7,719 bases of DNA from an uncultured Ruminococcus sp. GTDB taxonomy: Bacteria; Bacillota; Clostridia; Oscillospirales; Acutalibacteraceae. Where the stretch lies: assembly GCA_902772755.1 (NCBI GenBank), contig CACYCD010000121.1:1-7719 (forward strand), in the 5' to 3' direction. The position numbers and the translations under genes were made by a program. Below the pieces are notes generated by a model. That model was given only the letters and a program-made list of their open reading frames with translations, was not told where the DNA came from and ran no database searches. Shown here piece by piece: positions 6,022 to 7,719 of the stretch (positions are counted from its first letter, which is position 1; each line of letters begins with the position of its first letter).

Positions 6022-7505
6022 TGGGAAAGCCGACAGGATTTATGGAATTTGACCGTGAGGAAGCAAGGGCTTTCTCAATAGAAGAACGGATAAAGAACTT
6101 TAATGAGTTTCACGAGCCACTGTCCCCCAATGAACAGCAAAAGCAGGCGGCAAGATGTATGGAGTGCGGAGTGCCGTTCTGCCAATCGGGAATGAAGATA
6201 GGCGGTATGATATCCGGCTGTCCGCTCAACAACCTAATTCCCGAATGGAATGACCTTGTGTACCGTGGCTTGTGGGAACAGGCTTATGACCGTCTCAAAA
6301 TGACAAACAACTTTCCGGAGTTCACCTCAAGGGTCTGCCCTGCACTGTGCGAAAAGGCTTGTACCTGCGGTGCAGAGGGCGATGCCGTGACAGTCAGAAA
6401 CAACGAATATTCGATAGTTGAGAGAGCCTACGCCGAGGGCTGGGCAAAGGCAGAGCCTCCCAAGGTGAGAACCGGCAAAAAGGTAGCTGTCATCGGCTCG
6501 GGTCCCTCGGGGCTTGCCGCCGCAGACCTGCTCAACAGGAGGGGGCACAGCGTCACCGTCTTTGAAAGAAGCGACAGAGCAGGCGGTCTGCTGATGTACG
6601 GCATTCCGAATAAGAAAAAAGAAAAATCCGTGATAGACCGCAGGCTTGAAATTATGAAAGCCGAGGGCATAGAGTTTAGAACAAGTGTTAATGTCGGAAA
6701 GGATATTTCCGCAGAAGAAATTTTAAACGAATATGACAGGGTCGTCCTCGCCTGCGGTGCTTCAAATCCCAGGGATATTAAAGCCGAGGGCAGGGACGCA
6801 CACGGAATATACTTTGCCGTGGATTTTCTGAGGTCAACCACAAAAGCCCTGCTTGACAACGGCTTGCAGGAGGGTACTTATATCAGTGCCAAGGACAAGA
6901 ATGTAATAGTTATCGGTGGCGGAGATACCGGCAACGACTGTGTCGGAACCTGTGTCCGCCATGGTGCAAAAAGTATCCTCCAGCTCGAAATGATGCCCAA
7001 GCTCCCCGATAAAAGGGCAGAAAACAACCCCTGGCCACAGTGGCCGAGGGTGTGCAAAACCGATTACGGTCAGGAAGAAGCCGCCTATGTCTTTGGCAGT
7101 GACCCCAGAATATACCAAACGACAGTAAAGGAATTTTTGAAGGACGAAAACGGAAACCTCAGAGGTGCTGTGCTGGTGAGCCTGAGCTTTGAAAAAGACC
7201 CTGCAACAGGCAGAATGAATATGGAGCAGGTAGAAGGCTCTGAGCGTGAGGTGCCGGCAGAGCTGGTGCTGATAGCCGCAGGCTTCCTCGGCAGTGAAGC
7301 CTATCTGACCTCCGCATTTCAGGTGGAAACAGACCAAAGAACCAACGTAACAGGCAAAAACGGCACTCACCAAACCTCCGCAGACAGAGTGTACACCGCC
7401 GGAGACCTCCACAGCGGTCAGTCCCTCGTAGTCCGTGCCATCCGAGACGGCAGAGACTGTGCCAAAGAAGTAGACCAAAGCCTCATAGGCTATACAAACC
7501 TGTAA
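6021..7505 (+). CDS. gltD: Glutamate synthase (NADPH), small (beta) subunit
   Basis: It takes electrons from NAD(P)H through FAD and iron-sulfur clusters and feeds them to GltB. It has 494 residues, the normal length. The N-terminal iron-sulfur region has Cys46, Cys49, Cys54 and Cys67, then CPALCEKACTCG at 106-117 (Cys106, 110, 114 and 116), enough for the two 4Fe-4S clusters of the family. The FAD Rossmann motif is VAVIGSGPSGLAAADLL (155-171). The NAD(P)H motif is VIVIGGGDTGNDCVGT (295-310), followed by the MPKLPDKR...NPWPQWP stretch (325-342) seen in gram-positive GltD. The C-terminal FAD-contact region is AGDLHSGQSLVV (460-471). The ATG overlaps the gltB stop in TAATG, so translation is likely coupled; AAAGGG at 6006-6011 lies inside the end of gltB. 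The AGD motif is more often followed by H/R-R-GQSLVVWAI; Ser465 and Arg472 differ here. Confidence 0.97.
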   Translation: MGKPTGFMEFDREEARAFSIEERIKNFNEFHEPLSPNEQQKQAARCMECGVPFCQSGMKIGGMISGCPLNNLIPEWNDLVYRGLWEQAYDRLKMTNNFPEFTSRVCPALCEKACTCGAEGDAVTVRNNEYSIVERAYAEGWAKAEPPKVRTGKKVAVIGSGPSGLAAADLLNRRGHSVTVFERSDRAGGLLMYGIPNKKKEKSVIDRRLEIMKAEGIEFRTSVNVGKDISAEEILNEYDRVVLACGASNPRDIKAEGRDAHGIYFAVDFLRSTTKALLDNGLQEGTYISAKDKNVIVIGGGDTGNDCVGTCVRHGAKSILQLEMMPKLPDKRAENNPWPQWPRVCKTDYGQEEAAYVFGSDPRIYQTTVKEFLKDENGNLRGAVLVSLSFEKDPATGRMNMEQVEGSEREVPAELVLIAAGFLGSEAYLTSAFQVETDQRTNVTGKNGTHQTSADRVYTAGDLHSGQSLVVRAIRDGRDCAKEVDQSLIGYTNL

Positions 7506-7521
7506 AAATCTGTAAAAACAG

Positions 7522-7556
7522 GCTGTGAAGAGATGAAATGTTCTTCTCTTCACAGC
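7522..7556. terminator. Bidirectional intrinsic terminator between gltD and polA
   Basis: GCTGTGAAGAG (7522-7532) is the exact reverse complement of CTCTTCACAGC (7546-7556), an 11-bp perfect stem with one more A-T pair possible and a loop of 11-13 bases. On the plus strand it is followed by the T-rich TTGCTTCTTTTA, an imperfect U-tract. On the minus strand it is followed by CTGTTTTTACAGATTTTTACA, with two runs of five T. It lies 16 bases after the gltD stop and 9 bases after the polA stop, so one hairpin can end both convergent transcripts. Confidence 0.82.
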
Positions 7557-7565
7557 TTGCTTCTT

Positions 7566-7719
7566 TTACTGCTTTGCGAGGTACCAATTTTTGCCTATAT
7601 TGGCGTCGGCGGTTAGGGGGACGGAGAGGGTGACGGCGGATTCCATTTCCTGTTGGATTATTTCCTTGACCTGCTCGGCTTCCTCGTTGGGACACTCGGC
7701 TATCAGCTCGTCGTGTACC
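7566..7719 (-). CDS. polA: DNA polymerase I, C-terminal 50 residues (cut by the right window edge)
   Basis: The frame runs from the window edge to a TAA at 7568-7566 and encodes 50 residues beginning VHDELIAECPNEEAEQV and ending GKNWYLAKQ. VHDEL is motif C of the family A polymerase palm domain, which carries a catalytic metal-binding aspartate. In DNA polymerase I it is followed by about 45-50 residues ending in a GxNW-type tail, as here. The polymerase acts in DNA repair and in removal of Okazaki primers. It is convergent with gltD with only 60 bases between the stops and has no functional link to nitrogen assimilation. Whether the protein has a 3'-5' exonuclease domain cannot be seen from this fragment. 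Confidence 0.9.
   Translation of the reverse strand, partial: VHDELIAECPNEEAEQVKEIIQQEMESAVTLSVPLTADANIGKNWYLAKQ

Noticed and set aside
6834..7553. 239-codon open frame on the minus strand opposite gltD
   Set aside because: It lies antisense to the conserved NAD(P)H and C-terminal domains of GltD and runs on into the terminator hairpin. The translation is cysteine-rich and resembles no family.

Overview
The window reads as chromosomal DNA of a low-to-medium GC anaerobic Firmicute. The best guess is a Ruminococcus-like member of the Oscillospiraceae/Clostridia. This rests on the type III glutamine synthetase, the gram-positive style of the GltD NAD(P)H-binding region, AGGA/GGAG-type ribosome binding sites and consensus sigma-A promoters. 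The genus assignment is inference; only the protein families are read directly.

Layout, left to right: (1) Positions 1-1179, minus strand: the first 393 codons of glnN, a type III glutamine synthetase cut by the left edge. (2) Positions 1180-1491: a divergent control region of about 310 bp. It has a sigma-A promoter for glnN on the minus strand and an exact-consensus sigma-A promoter for gltB on the plus strand. The glnN leader can fold into an intrinsic terminator that competes with an alternative hairpin, so it looks like an attenuator. There are also an inverted repeat over the glnN start site, a near-palindrome in the gltB leader and spaced A/T tracts. (3) Positions 1492-7505, plus strand: gltB and gltD, the large and small subunits of NAD(P)H-dependent glutamate synthase, overlapping by one base. 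(4) Positions 7522-7556: a hairpin that can serve as terminator for both strands. (5) Positions 7566-7719, minus strand: the last 50 codons of polA (DNA polymerase I), convergent with gltD and cut by the right edge.

How the genes work together: glutamine synthetase uses ATP to join ammonium to glutamate. Glutamate synthase then moves the glutamine amide to 2-oxoglutarate to give two glutamates. The divergent glnN / gltBD arrangement puts the full GS-GOGAT ammonium-assimilation cycle around one shared control region. polA is an unrelated housekeeping neighbour.

The coding part is ordinary and intact. The most interesting material is the glnN-gltB intergenic region, where the sequence supports premature termination control of glnN and probable operator sites. 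No mobile element, CRISPR array, tRNA or rRNA was seen.
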